Positions 11,401 to 20,291 of a DNA stretch of 64,000 bases are shown in pieces. The translations under genes and the position numbers were made by a program. The number at the start of each line of letters is the position of its first letter. Within the stretch, counting starts at the first letter, position 1. Under the pieces are notes generated by a model that saw only the letters and a list, made by a program, of their open reading frames with translations, did not search any database and was not told where the DNA came from. The DNA comes from Burkholderiaceae bacterium (GTDB lineage: Bacteria; Pseudomonadota; Gammaproteobacteria; Burkholderiales; Burkholderiaceae_D): positions 52,856 through 116,855 of the forward strand of contig JAIENA010000296.1 in the NCBI GenBank assembly GCA_019751755.1, read 5' to 3'.

Positions 11401-11776
11401 GGCGGCGGCGTTGTACCGACTGTATGGCATCGCGCTGGGGCGCACGCCCGACCTGGGCGGCCTGGGTTACTGGTTGTCCCGCATGGACGACGGCATGGTG
11501 TTGCGCGACGCCGCGCGCCAGTTTGCGGTGGGCGCTGAATTTACCGCGTTGTATGGGGCCGACAACGACAACACGGCATTTTTAAGCGCCATGTATGCGC
11601 ACGCGCTGGAACGCGCACCCGACGCGGCAGGCCTGGCGTGGTGGAACAATCAACTGGCGTCCGGCGCCGCCACCCGTGCCGATGTGCTGCTGGGCTTCAG
11701 CGAAAGTGCGGAATACCAGGCGCGCGTGGTGGGCGCGCTGCAGGATGGCGTGGCGTATACGCCGTGGCTGGCATAA
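8474..11776 (+). CDS. Secreted M10-type zinc metalloprotease with N-terminal delta-60-like repeats, RTX repeats and C-terminal DUF4214 repeats
   Basis: HELGHALGLKHPH (HExxHxxGxxH) with a downstream MMSYT Met-turn; repeated ADG-LDTGFGDGGK units; GGAGNDTLAGLGGNDRLDGGAGTD; LYGIALGRTPDLGGLGYWLSRMD and ALERAPDAAGLAWWNNQL. The ORF track starts at 8468; exact start not resolved. Confidence 0.85.
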   Translation: MANTAPVIRTGMPHVYRAASSDMAQAITGTAPLPDGGFLATTMTGFERHRADGTLDSAFGNQGKVALFRDYNDGAITAMAVTAEGQYLVAGHDGGAASNDPYVSIGDQVDSRIVVRRYLADGSLDTGFGDGGKLSADIGGMDSIQTLRVQADGAIVLTGTTIGLTPDGRDVTDARQVVLARYRADGTPDTGFGKDGVVLTHGPAMVASDMQVLPDGAIVLAARGWDSAAHALKGTALLRFHADGTPDLAFGEQGKLAVRLPGQGAATPGLSAAAQGTGAVLQGTDAAAQGSGAASLVLQADGRYLLALGGSDADGAFDGRLAVARYHQDGTLDTSFGGDGWAMPRLAMPDRAERHIDTPVLSGIDAAGRIVLGTTVSYRDTLLTSQQQVLRLLPDGGIDTAFGSAGQISLTSPHGNHLFTMAVGKDGGVMLDGIVFEMPIGPDGMPRLPITFVSQVTRFDADGQPELGWLPDTGPSHISYQQGRPDALINSAIAVYDREMARAPSQGQGDYAGAALLLQREGGANPDDVFLASGALYFDHGRVRIEGVDIGAVWQAGGALRIEFGAGASGQLVNAALAAIAYENLAARSATEVALQWQFSDGEHTASTVSKVALQPNPLPYWIDTLLHTGGVGGALAAQWNRGFLGPGQTIQYAFDDAPRGAYTAAERSLIEQQLQTLSSVIDVRFVPGVSQGSDGMVFHDFLPEGDTSVASGLATYPNVFGTDVWVPVADPTAPFARHVLLHELGHALGLKHPHDQEDGGMLPLAEDHSNATMMSYTRRDHLGLGPLDLAVLQYIYGPSRQSRTGDDTYVLTSAAFDAARPDQHNFIWDGQGNDTISGAALTDNLTVFLEPGRWGYIGTRGHLITDAGQVTVNFGSVIENAIGGSGHDHLTGNAVDNLLQGGAGNDTLAGLGGNDRLDGGAGTDAALYTGARAAYQVLRHADAEAWQVNGAEGRDTLTGIERLLFADGALAFDTAAAALYRLYGIALGRTPDLGGLGYWLSRMDDGMVLRDAARQFAVGAEFTALYGADNDNTAFLSAMYAHALERAPDAAGLAWWNNQLASGAATRADVLLGFSESAEYQARVVGALQDGVAYTPWLA

Positions 11777-11783
11777 GGTGCGC

Positions 11784-12070
11784 TGTGTATAACGTTGTGG
11801 GTAAGCGCCTGAATAAGTGTTGCACAAGTAGGTGATAAGTTGGAGATAAGGTGCTAACAAGTCGGGATAAGTTGTCTTGGCATGTGTATAACACTGTGTA
11901 GAAGCTGAGGACAGGCTGGGGATAGTGGTGCATAACTATCCACAGAGTTCAATCACATCATCGCGCTTGAAGTGTGTATAACAATGTGGGTAACCCTGTG
12001 GGAACGCGTTGTACAGGCTGCGGATAAGTGCTGCATAAGCCGTGTATAACCGCGCTTCCGCAGTGGATAA
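11784..12070 (+). promoter_or_regulatory. Cluster of DnaA-box-like 9-mers
   Basis: Three exact TGTGTATAA (11784, 11883, 11973) plus one-mismatch versions at 11796, 11895, 11936 (opposite strand), 11985, 12019, 12041 and 12062. Confidence 0.6.
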
Positions 12071-12094
12071 CCGGCATGCTCACGAGAAGCCAAC

Positions 12095-12562
12095 TCACAC
12101 GGCGATGCGGGTTTCAAACTTGCTGCGGAAGGTGGAAAAATAGGTTTTTACGTTGCGCACATTGGTGTGGGTGGCGAACAGGCGGTGCGCCAGCGCGTGG
12201 TAGGCCGGCATGTTCGCCACTTGTAGCACCAGCACAAAATCGGGGCCCGGCGACACGCGGTAGCACTGCAGCACGGCGGCTTCGTTCGCCACGTGGCGCT
12301 CGAATTCTTCCATGCGTTCGGCGGCCTGCACATCGAGCGTGATTTCCACGATGGCGCTCAGGCCGGCACCGATTTTGTCCGGCGCCAGCAGCGCCACCTG
12401 GCGCGCAATCACGCCGCTCTCCGTCAACTGCTTGACGCGGCGCAGGCAGGTCGGGGCCGATACGTGGACCAATTGCGCCAGTTCGGCATTGGTCAGCGCG
12501 GCATTGTCTTGCAGCACGTTGAGGATACGGCGGTCAATTTCATCGAATGTTGGAAGATTCAT
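12095..12562 (-). CDS. Lrp/AsnC family transcriptional regulator
   Basis: MNLPTFDEIDRRILNVLQDNAALTNAELAQLVHVSAPTCLRRVKQLTESGVI. Confidence 0.92.
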   Translation of the reverse strand: MNLPTFDEIDRRILNVLQDNAALTNAELAQLVHVSAPTCLRRVKQLTESGVIARQVALLAPDKIGAGLSAIVEITLDVQAAERMEEFERHVANEAAVLQCYRVSPGPDFVLVLQVANMPAYHALAHRLFATHTNVRNVKTYFSTFRSKFETRIAV

Positions 12563-12710
12563 TCATTTTTCTCATCTAAATGAAATTTAATTTCTACACT
12601 ATACAGTGTTGAAATAATATTTCATGCATGATTGAATTTGGAAAGCATATTTCACAAGCACTACTCTACACTGGCTTTTGTTAAATAACTCATCCATTCA
12701 AGGACCCCCT

Positions 12711-14540
12711 ATGTGCGGCATCGTCGGCGCGGTAGCGCAACGTAACATCACCCCCATCTTGGTTGAAGGTTTGAAGCGCCTCGAATACCGTGGCTACGAT
12801 TCGTGCGGCGTCGCGCTGCATGTCGATGGCAAGTTGCAGCGTTCGCGCTCGACTTCGCGCGTGGCGGAGCTGGGCAAGCAAGTCGAAGAAACCGGCCTCA
12901 GCGGCTTCACCGGCATCGCCCACACGCGCTGGGCCACGCACGGCGCCCCGGCCTCGCACAACGCCCACCCGCACTTCTCGCCGACCTCGGACAACGCGCG
13001 CATCGCGCTGGTCCACAACGGCATCATTGAAAACCACGACGAGCTGCGCAAGGAATTGCAAGACCTCGGCTATGTGTTCCAGAGCCAGACCGATACCGAA
13101 GTGATCGCTCACCTCGTTGACCATATGTACCAGGGCGACCTGTACGACACCGTGCAGCAGGCCGTCAAGCGCCTGCATGGCGCCTATGCGATTGCCGTGT
13201 TCTGCCGCGAAGAACCGCACCGCGTGGTGGCCGCGCGCCAGGGCTCGCCGCTGATCGTCGGCCTGGGCGAGGGTGAAAACTTCGTCGCCTCCGACGCGAT
13301 GGCGCTGGCCGGCACCACCGACCAGATCATCTACCTGGAAGAAGGCGACGTGGTCGACCTGCAACTGGGTCGCGTCTGGATCGTCGACGCCGACGGCAAG
13401 CCGGTCGAGCGCGAAGTCAAAACCGTGCACGCCCACACCGGCGCGGCGGAACTGGGTCCTTACCGCCACTACATGCAAAAGGAAATCTTTGAGCAGCCAC
13501 GCGTCATCGGCGACACGCTCGAAGGCGTGACCGGCGTAATGCCGGAACTATTCGGCGACGGCGCCTACCAGGTGTTCAAGGAGATCGACCGCGTGCTGAT
13601 TCTGGCCTGCGGCACCAGTTACTATGCCGGTCTGACGGCCAAGTACTGGATCGAATCGATCGCCAAGCTGCCAGTCAACGTGGAAATCGCCTCCGAATAC
13701 CGCTACCGCGATTCGGTGCCGCACCCGAAAACCCTGGTGGTGACGATTTCGCAGTCCGGTGAAACCGCCGATACGCTGGCGGCGCTGAAACACGCGCGCT
13801 CGCTGGGCATGGAACACACGCTGACCATCTGCAACGTGTCGACCAGCGCCATGGTGCGCGAGTGCAAACTGGCGTACATCACGCGCGCCGGCGTGGAAGT
13901 CGGCGTGGCGTCGACCAAGGCTTTCACCACCCAGTTGGTGGGCCTGTTCCTGCTGACGATGACGCTGGCACAAGTCAACGGCCGCCTCAGCGAAGCAGAG
14001 GAAGCCGCGCACACCAAAGCGCTGCGCCACCTGCCGGCATCGGTCTCGGCCGTGCTGGCGCTGGAACCGCAAATCATCGCCTGGGCCGAAGACTTCGCCC
14101 GCAAGGAAAACGCCCTGTTCCTGGGCCGCGGCATGCACTATCCGATCGCACTGGAAGGCGCGCTGAAGCTGAAGGAAATTTCGTACATCCACGCCGAAGC
14201 GTATCCGGCCGGTGAACTGAAGCACGGTCCGCTGGCGCTGGTGACCGAGGAAATGCCGGTGGTCACGATCGCCCCGAACGACGCCCTGCTGGAAAAACTC
14301 AAATCGAACATGCAGGAAGTGCGCGCCCGTGGCGGCCAGCTGTTCGTGTTTGCCGACGTCGACTCGCGCATCCAGTCCAGCGACGGCGTGCACGTGATCC
14401 GCATGCCGGAACACTATGGCCACCTGTCGCCGATTTTGCACGTGGTGTCGTTGCAGCTGCTGGCGTATCACGCGGCGCTGGCGCGTGGCACCGATGTGGA
14501 TAAGCCACGCAATTTGGCGAAGTCGGTGACGGTGGAATAA
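12711..14540 (+). CDS. glmS: Glutamine-fructose-6-phosphate aminotransferase (isomerizing)
   Basis: [33 protein letters not shown]...ending AKSVTVE*. Confidence 0.98.
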   Translation: MCGIVGAVAQRNITPILVEGLKRLEYRGYDSCGVALHVDGKLQRSRSTSRVAELGKQVEETGLSGFTGIAHTRWATHGAPASHNAHPHFSPTSDNARIALVHNGIIENHDELRKELQDLGYVFQSQTDTEVIAHLVDHMYQGDLYDTVQQAVKRLHGAYAIAVFCREEPHRVVAARQGSPLIVGLGEGENFVASDAMALAGTTDQIIYLEEGDVVDLQLGRVWIVDADGKPVEREVKTVHAHTGAAELGPYRHYMQKEIFEQPRVIGDTLEGVTGVMPELFGDGAYQVFKEIDRVLILACGTSYYAGLTAKYWIESIAKLPVNVEIASEYRYRDSVPHPKTLVVTISQSGETADTLAALKHARSLGMEHTLTICNVSTSAMVRECKLAYITRAGVEVGVASTKAFTTQLVGLFLLTMTLAQVNGRLSEAEEAAHTKALRHLPASVSAVLALEPQIIAWAEDFARKENALFLGRGMHYPIALEGALKLKEISYIHAEAYPAGELKHGPLALVTEEMPVVTIAPNDALLEKLKSNMQEVRARGGQLFVFADVDSRIQSSDGVHVIRMPEHYGHLSPILHVVSLQLLAYHAALARGTDVDKPRNLAKSVTVE

Positions 14541-14548
14541 GGGCGGGA

Positions 14549-14632
14549 TGTTGGCCGACACGACTATGGAAAATAGTAAAGTCGGCCAATAAACAATAAA
14601 GTCTCACACAAGACAATAAAGGCAATAAAATT
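14549..14632. mobile_element. Tn7-type transposon end (single end, probable remnant or scar) at the glmS attachment site
   Basis: TGTTGGCCGACA (10/12 to the Tn7 terminus TGTGGGCGGACA) followed by ACAATAAAGTCT (14593-14604) and GACAATAAAGGC (14612-14623), resembling TnsB sites; starts 8 bp after the glmS stop. Confidence 0.7.
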
Positions 14633-14658
14633 TAACGCAAGATGCCTGGAGGCTTATA

Positions 14659-14695
14659 GCCCATGTACGTCATAGTATGGCGACATGGGCTTTTT
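14659..14695 (+). terminator. Intrinsic terminator
   Basis: GCCCATGT-(16 nt)-ACATGGGCTTTTT. Confidence 0.7.
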
Positions 14696-15311
14696 ACCGG
14701 GTAGCCGGAATCACCGATGCCGTGGCTGTGGATGCTATCAATGTGCGATGACTGGTCAAGTATCGGGACGATCTTCAGGTGTTGCTACCGTTACTTCACC
14801 GCCTCGCCAATGTTATGTAGTTTTACTACTCGAGTGGGATGATGATTGGGTTCTTGTAACTATCGGTAACCGATCTGCTTTCTGTATGTAGTATTGCTAC
14901 AGTCCATCAATGGCAAGGGTTGCCAGTCGATCGCTGCAACGCACGCTTTGGTAATTTTCAAGTTCTAGATAAAGTCGCGCGCCATGGCCGAAACCCCAAA
15001 ACGGCTCCCAAGTGGACAACCCCGCACGCCGCGTTGTAGCTTTTTATGCCCGATACACCAAAGCGCACCAGCGCAGGCGACCGCGACTTATTCGAGGGCC
15101 CGCCCTATCCGACTCTCTATCCCTGGCGCCCAGGACCGCAAGCCGCACCTCCCCATCATCCTTAACACTGGCACTGAAGTGCTCGGGGACATCGTGAAAC
15201 TTCTGACGACGCTTGCAATGCCTAGTGGCGAGGACTAGAAAAAAGTAAATCGTTTATACGATATCCGAAAAAATATATATTCAAGACAATCTCAAGGGCA
15301 AGCTCTAACAG

Positions 15312-15797
15312 ATGGCCACAACATACACATGGCAGTTCGCACCACGCTTTCGTTGCAACGTGTTCGGCTGGAAATCTGATATACCAATCTTGCGCATCAA
15401 GGAAGCGCTTGCTGAAATTAAAGCAGTAGCCAAGAAGGAACCGGTGATTGCCGCCGAGGGGGCCGTGCATTTCCTTGAGAAGCTGGCACCAGCAATTGAG
15501 CAAGTCGACAGCTCCTCCGGCAGCATAGGCAGCGCAGTTAATCGGGCTATGGAAACACTCGTCCCCATCATCGCCAAGGCGGATGTCGCAACTGGTCATG
15601 GAGGCGATGACCCGTGTACCAAAGCGTGCCCGGTGGACACGCACGGCCAGAATGGCTTCTCGGGCTCTGCAAACCTGATAAATTGCACTCTTCGCGATTC
15701 AAACCGGCTTTGTGCCACTCGAACCATCACTGCTGGAGCGAGTAATGACAGCAGAGCCGTGGATCTCACTTTCGCCGCCGATAGTATGAGACATTGA
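15312..15797 (+). pseudogene. Truncated remnant of a conserved hypothetical protein
   Basis: MATTYTWQFAPRFRCNVFGWKSDIPILRIKEALAEIKAVAKKEPVIAAEGAVHFLEKLAPAIEQVDSSSGSIGSAVNRAMETLVPIIAKADVA reads as well-conserved protein, then degenerates into non-protein-like sequence. Confidence 0.55.
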
Positions 15798-15798
15798 T

Positions 15799-16854
15799 AT
15801 GACAGAACTCCCAACCCCACAATCTGGCGAATTCCTGCTCTACGAAACCGAAGATGGCCGTATCCGTGTCGAATGCCGGTTTGCCGAGGAGACGCTGTGG
15901 CTCACGCAGGCGTTGATGGCCGAGCTGTTCCAGACATCGCCACAGAACATCACGCTGCACCTGAAAGCGCTGTATGCCGAGGGTGAGGTCGCCCCGGAGG
16001 CAACTTGTAAGGATTACTTACAAGTTCGATTTGAAGGGGAGCGGCAGGTCCGGCGCAACGTCAAGTATTACAACCTCGACGCCATCCTGGCCGTGGGCTA
16101 TCGCGTCCGCTCGGCACGCGGTACCCAGTTCCGGCGGTGGGCGACGGAGAGGTTGCGCGAGTATTTGCTCAAAGGCTTTGTTCTCGATGATGAACGCCTG
16201 AAGAACCCGCCTGTTGGCGACTCGGCCGTACCGGACCGTTTCGACGAGTTACTGGAACGTATCCGCGACATCCGGGCCAGTGAACGCCGGATGTACTTGC
16301 GGGTACGCGAGATCTTTGCGATGGCGGCCGACTATTCGCCCTCGCTGTCGGAAACTACCCAGTTTTTCCGGGTTATCCAGAACAAGCTGCATTTCGCTAT
16401 CACCGGTAAAACCGCCGCCGAGCTCATCGTCGAGCGCGCTGGCAGCGACCTGCCGAACATGGGCTTGACCACCTGGAAATCGGACAAAGTGCAAAAAGCG
16501 GATGTGACTATCGCTAAAAATTACCTGTATGAGTCTGAGATCGGGGAACTCAATCGCGTCGTAACGATGTGGCTGGATTTCGCGGAGGATCAGGCGCGCC
16601 GCCGCAAAGAAGTCTTCCTGAAAGACTGGACCGAAAAGCTGGATGCCTTCCTGAAATTCAACGACCGTGACGTACTTGAAGGTGCGGGACGGATGTCCAA
16701 GAAACAGGCCGACGCCCACGCTGAAGATCAGTATGAGCAGTTTGCCGCCCGCCGGCGGGTACTGCTGGAAGCGGAAGGCGCCGAGGCCAATGTACGAGCC
16801 TTGGAGGATGCCGCCAAGGCTCTGCCAAAATCCGGCAAGAGGAACAAAAGCTAA
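15799..16854 (+). CDS. RhuM family protein
   Basis: GEFLLYETEDGRIRVECRFAEETLWLTQALMAELFQTSPQNITLHLKALYAEGE...VKYYNLDAILAVGYRVRSARGTQFRRWATERLREYLLKGFVLDDERLK. Confidence 0.92.
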   Translation: MTELPTPQSGEFLLYETEDGRIRVECRFAEETLWLTQALMAELFQTSPQNITLHLKALYAEGEVAPEATCKDYLQVRFEGERQVRRNVKYYNLDAILAVGYRVRSARGTQFRRWATERLREYLLKGFVLDDERLKNPPVGDSAVPDRFDELLERIRDIRASERRMYLRVREIFAMAADYSPSLSETTQFFRVIQNKLHFAITGKTAAELIVERAGSDLPNMGLTTWKSDKVQKADVTIAKNYLYESEIGELNRVVTMWLDFAEDQARRRKEVFLKDWTEKLDAFLKFNDRDVLEGAGRMSKKQADAHAEDQYEQFAARRRVLLEAEGAEANVRALEDAAKALPKSGKRNKS

Positions 16855-16887
16855 GCCATGATGTCGCTGCGGTTGCCGGCACCCCCA

Positions 16888-19800
16888 TCACAACGGCGCA
16901 AAAATCGCCTGCAAATCCTCGGCCGTGATCTGTATCCCCTGCCCTTCCCCCGCCGCCAGCACGGCGTCGGCCAGGCCGGCCTTCTGGCGCTGCATGTCCT
17001 GGATTTTTTCCTCCAGCGTGCCCTTGGCAATCAGTTTATAGACAAACACCGGCTTGTCCTGGCCGATGCGCCAGGCGCGGTCGGTGGCCTGGTTTTCCGC
17101 CGCCGGGTTCCACCATGGATCGTAATGGATCACCGTGTCGGCGGCGGTCAGGTTCAGGCCGACGCCACCCGCCTTCAGGCTGATCAGAAATACCGGGGTT
17201 TGACCCTGCTGGAACGCGTCCACCTGGGCGGCGCGGTCAAGCGTGTCTCCGGTCAGCAGTGAATACGGCACGGCGCGCTCGCGCAACTGGTCTTCGATCA
17301 GCGCCAGCATGCTGGTGAACTGGGAAAACACCAGTACCTTGCGGCCTTCGTCGAGCAGCGCATCGAGCATGTCCATCAGCTCGGCCAGCTTGGCCGATGG
17401 CGCCGCCGCGCCCTTCTTGCCGACCGTTTTCACCAGCCGCGGATCGCAGCACACTTGCCGCAGCTTCAGCAAGGCGTCGAGGATCACGATCTGGCTGCGC
17501 GCCACGCCCTTGGTGGCAATCGCCTCGCGCACCTTGCGGTCCATCGCCAGGCGCACGGTTTCATACAGGTCGCGCTGGGCCCCGGTCAAGGTGACTTCCC
17601 GCACCATTTCCGTCTTGGCCGGCAACTCGGTCGCCACCTTGTCCTTGGTACGGCGCAGCAGGAACGGCTTGATGCGGCGGATCAACAGCGCGTTGCGGGC
17701 GGTATCGGCTTGCCGTTCGATCGGTTTGCGGAAGTCGCTGTTAAACCGCGCCTCGTCGCCCAGCAAGCCCGGCAACAGGAAGTGGAATTGCGACCATAGC
17801 TCGCCCAGGTGGTTTTGCAGTGGCGTGCCGGTCAGGCACAAGCGGTGCCGCGCTTGCAGCAGGCGCGCGGTTTGCGCCGCCTTGGCGCGGCTGTTCTTGA
17901 TGTATTGCGATTCGTCCAGGATCAGCAAGTGGAAACGCTGCTCGCGCAGCACCGCTTCATCGCGCGGCAGCAAGGCATAGGTGGTCAGCACCAGGTCGGC
18001 CTGGCCGATCGCCTCAAACTGCGTTTGCCGCTCGGCGCCATGCAGCAGCAGCACCCGCAGCCCGGGCGCGAAGCGCGCCGCTTCGGCCTGCCAGTTGGCC
18101 ATCAGGCTGGTGGGCGCGACCACCAGCGCCGGGCGATCGAGGCGGCCCGCTTCCTTTTCCAGCAAGATATGCGACAGCGTCTGGATCGTTTTGCCGAGTC
18201 CCATGTCGTCGGCCAGGATGCCGGCCAGGTTGAATTCGCGTAGGAATTGCATCCACGCCAATCCTTCCTGCTGGTAGCTGCGCAATGTCGCCTGCAGGCC
18301 GGCCGGCGGCGTGATCGCAGCGATGCCGCCGAAGCTGGCCAGCCGGGCGCCGAGTGCGCGCAAGCGCTCGCCGCCGAGCCAGCGCAGGCCGGCCTGCTGT
18401 TCCAGCTCCGCCAGCCGGGCCGCGTCGAGCGTGGGCAGGCGGATCGCCTCGCCGATACGGTCGGTGAAATACAGCTCGCCCAGGATCGTGAGGATGGGTT
18501 TGATGCGGCCCCATGGCAAGGCGACATGGCGGCCATCGGGCAGCCGGGCCAGTTGATGGTCGGTGTCGGCATGGGCGGCCAGCGCGTCCGGCGCAAAGTC
18601 GCGCGGCGCTTCTCGGATCAGTTGCAGCAGCACCGGCAGCAGCGGTACCCGTTGCTGTTCGATCAGGATACCCAGCGCCAGGTCGAACCAGTCGCCGTTG
18701 TCGGCGCCCGGCTCTGCCACCTCCGCATACCAGTCGTCGATCGCCGTTAAATCGTAGCGGTAGTCCGGCGTGGTGTCGATGCGCCAGCCTTGCGCGCGCA
18801 GGCGCGGTACCGCACCCTGCGCGAAGTCGCTCCAGGCGCCCTGCGCGGCCAGTTGCAGCACCCCGGGGATGGCCGGCAGCGTCCAGTGGCCCGGCGGCGC
18901 CGGCCGGAAGCCCAGCGCCGCCAGCGTATCCCAGGCGGCCGCTTCGGCGGCGCCGTCGCGTACGATGGTTTCATAGCCGCCGGCGCCCTGGCGCCCAAGG
19001 TTGCCGGCGGGCGCGATGGGCGCGTGCAGGCCGTCATAATCGAACGCCAGGATGGCGTAATCGTGCCAGGTGGGCTGGTCGGTCGCCGTGGCGGCGCCAA
19101 AGGCGCTGCCGAGCAAGAGCAGTGGTTTGGCCCGGATATCGCTGCGCAGTCGCGCCGTGGGCGCCGGCGGTGGCGGCACAATATGGCCGACGCCGCGTGC
19201 GCGCAAATGATGCCCCAGTTGGGCGCCCATCTCTTCCAGCACCTGGGGCGCTTGCATCACCAGCGGCGCCATTTGCGCCAGCGGCAGCGGCAAGGCGTCC
19301 GGCGTCACTTGCCCCATCGTGCCATCGGCCACGTAATAGGCGGGTTCGGTCGCCAGCACAGCGTCCAACGGCAATCCTTCGCCGTCCTGCCAACCGAGCC
19401 GGACCACGCCGCCGCCGATCGGACGCCAGTGCAGCGCGCCACGGCGCGCCGGTCCGGCGGCAAGGAGCCGCACACGGCCCGCGTTCAAGTCGGTCCGGCT
19501 ATCGGCCCATAGCAGGCATTGCCGTTCCAGCAGCACCCGCATCAATTGCCCGCCCAGTTCACCCTGTGGTTCCAGGTTGGCGCTCAGGAACAGCGATTCC
19601 CCACAAGCGGCCACATACAAGCGCAGCGGATAACGTTCGTGTTCGCGCAGGAACGCCGGCGGACGGGTGGCCAGATCGTACACATTGGAACAGACGGTCG
19701 CGCCGGAGAGGGCGCCGTCGGCCGCCATGCGCGCCTTGGCCACGTACAGCCGGGTGCGTGGATCGCTATTGCTGCCGGGGACCAGCACGAACACCAGGCG

Positions 19801-20202
19801 CTGGCCTGCCTTGGCTTTGGACGGCCGCTTGACCGGCTGAGACTGGGCTGCGGTTTCGATGTGTTGCAGCCATGCCGACCACTCGTAGGGCAAGCCGTTC
19901 GCATCCGCCGGCGCGGTGACGGGACCCGTATCGCGCAGGCAGGTCAGCAAGGTGGCGGCGACGTGCTTGCAGTTGTAATCCATCGGACAACTGCAGGTGC
20001 CGCCAAACACCACTTGATGGCGCTTGACGCTGATGGCGATGCCGACTTCGTAGACTTCGCCATGGCTGCCACTGACGCCGGCACTGATGTAGTCGGGATC
20101 GATATCATGCAGTTCAACTTTATTACGGCGCATGTAATCCATGCCCCGCTCCAGCGTGCGGGCATCGAAATGGCGGCGGATATCGTCCTGTGTGAAGTGC
20201 AT
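16888..20202 (-). CDS. SNF2-family DEAD/DEAH helicase with N-terminal SWIM zinc finger
   Basis: CSCPMDYNCKHVAATLL (SWIM); GILADDMGLGKTIQTLSHI; LDESQYIKN; LTGTPLQNHLGELWSQ; VFSQFTSML; DRAWRIGQ. Confidence 0.94.
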   Translation of the reverse strand: MHFTQDDIRRHFDARTLERGMDYMRRNKVELHDIDPDYISAGVSGSHGEVYEVGIAISVKRHQVVFGGTCSCPMDYNCKHVAATLLTCLRDTGPVTAPADANGLPYEWSAWLQHIETAAQSQPVKRPSKAKAGQRLVFVLVPGSNSDPRTRLYVAKARMAADGALSGATVCSNVYDLATRPPAFLREHERYPLRLYVAACGESLFLSANLEPQGELGGQLMRVLLERQCLLWADSRTDLNAGRVRLLAAGPARRGALHWRPIGGGVVRLGWQDGEGLPLDAVLATEPAYYVADGTMGQVTPDALPLPLAQMAPLVMQAPQVLEEMGAQLGHHLRARGVGHIVPPPPAPTARLRSDIRAKPLLLLGSAFGAATATDQPTWHDYAILAFDYDGLHAPIAPAGNLGRQGAGGYETIVRDGAAEAAAWDTLAALGFRPAPPGHWTLPAIPGVLQLAAQGAWSDFAQGAVPRLRAQGWRIDTTPDYRYDLTAIDDWYAEVAEPGADNGDWFDLALGILIEQQRVPLLPVLLQLIREAPRDFAPDALAAHADTDHQLARLPDGRHVALPWGRIKPILTILGELYFTDRIGEAIRLPTLDAARLAELEQQAGLRWLGGERLRALGARLASFGGIAAITPPAGLQATLRSYQQEGLAWMQFLREFNLAGILADDMGLGKTIQTLSHILLEKEAGRLDRPALVVAPTSLMANWQAEAARFAPGLRVLLLHGAERQTQFEAIGQADLVLTTYALLPRDEAVLREQRFHLLILDESQYIKNSRAKAAQTARLLQARHRLCLTGTPLQNHLGELWSQFHFLLPGLLGDEARFNSDFRKPIERQADTARNALLIRRIKPFLLRRTKDKVATELPAKTEMVREVTLTGAQRDLYETVRLAMDRKVREAIATKGVARSQIVILDALLKLRQVCCDPRLVKTVGKKGAAAPSAKLAELMDMLDALLDEGRKVLVFSQFTSMLALIEDQLRERAVPYSLLTGDTLDRAAQVDAFQQGQTPVFLISLKAGGVGLNLTAADTVIHYDPWWNPAAENQATDRAWRIGQDKPVFVYKLIAKGTLEEKIQDMQRQKAGLADAVLAAGEGQGIQITAEDLQAIFAPL

Positions 20203-20291
20203 GGCGGCTGAGGCGAGGGGCGGGGCCGGTATTGTAGCGTAGCCGCCAAGCACCAAATGGCGAGGGCGCGGTGCTCACCGGCCCCTGCCGC

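Noticed and set aside
11784-12070. Interpretation as the chromosomal origin oriC
   Set aside because: No dnaA, dnaN, rpmH or gyrB in the window and no obvious AT-rich unwinding element; DnaA titration or regulation is a safer hypothesis.
14551-14589. TTGGCCGAC/GTCGGCCAA inverted repeat after glmS as the glmS terminator
   Set aside because: No T-run follows; the sequence is better explained as part of the Tn7-type end, with a true terminator at 14659-14695.
14685-15238. Small ORFs (68 aa and 84 aa) after glmS as transposition genes such as tnsA or tniQ
   Set aside because: No convincing catalytic or zinc-finger motifs; probably non-coding or degraded.
15799-20202. RhuM plus SNF2 helicase as a new defence system
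   Set aside because: The genes are convergent (opposite strands) and the helicase is a common standalone SWIM/SNF2 type; no nuclease or methylase partner seen.
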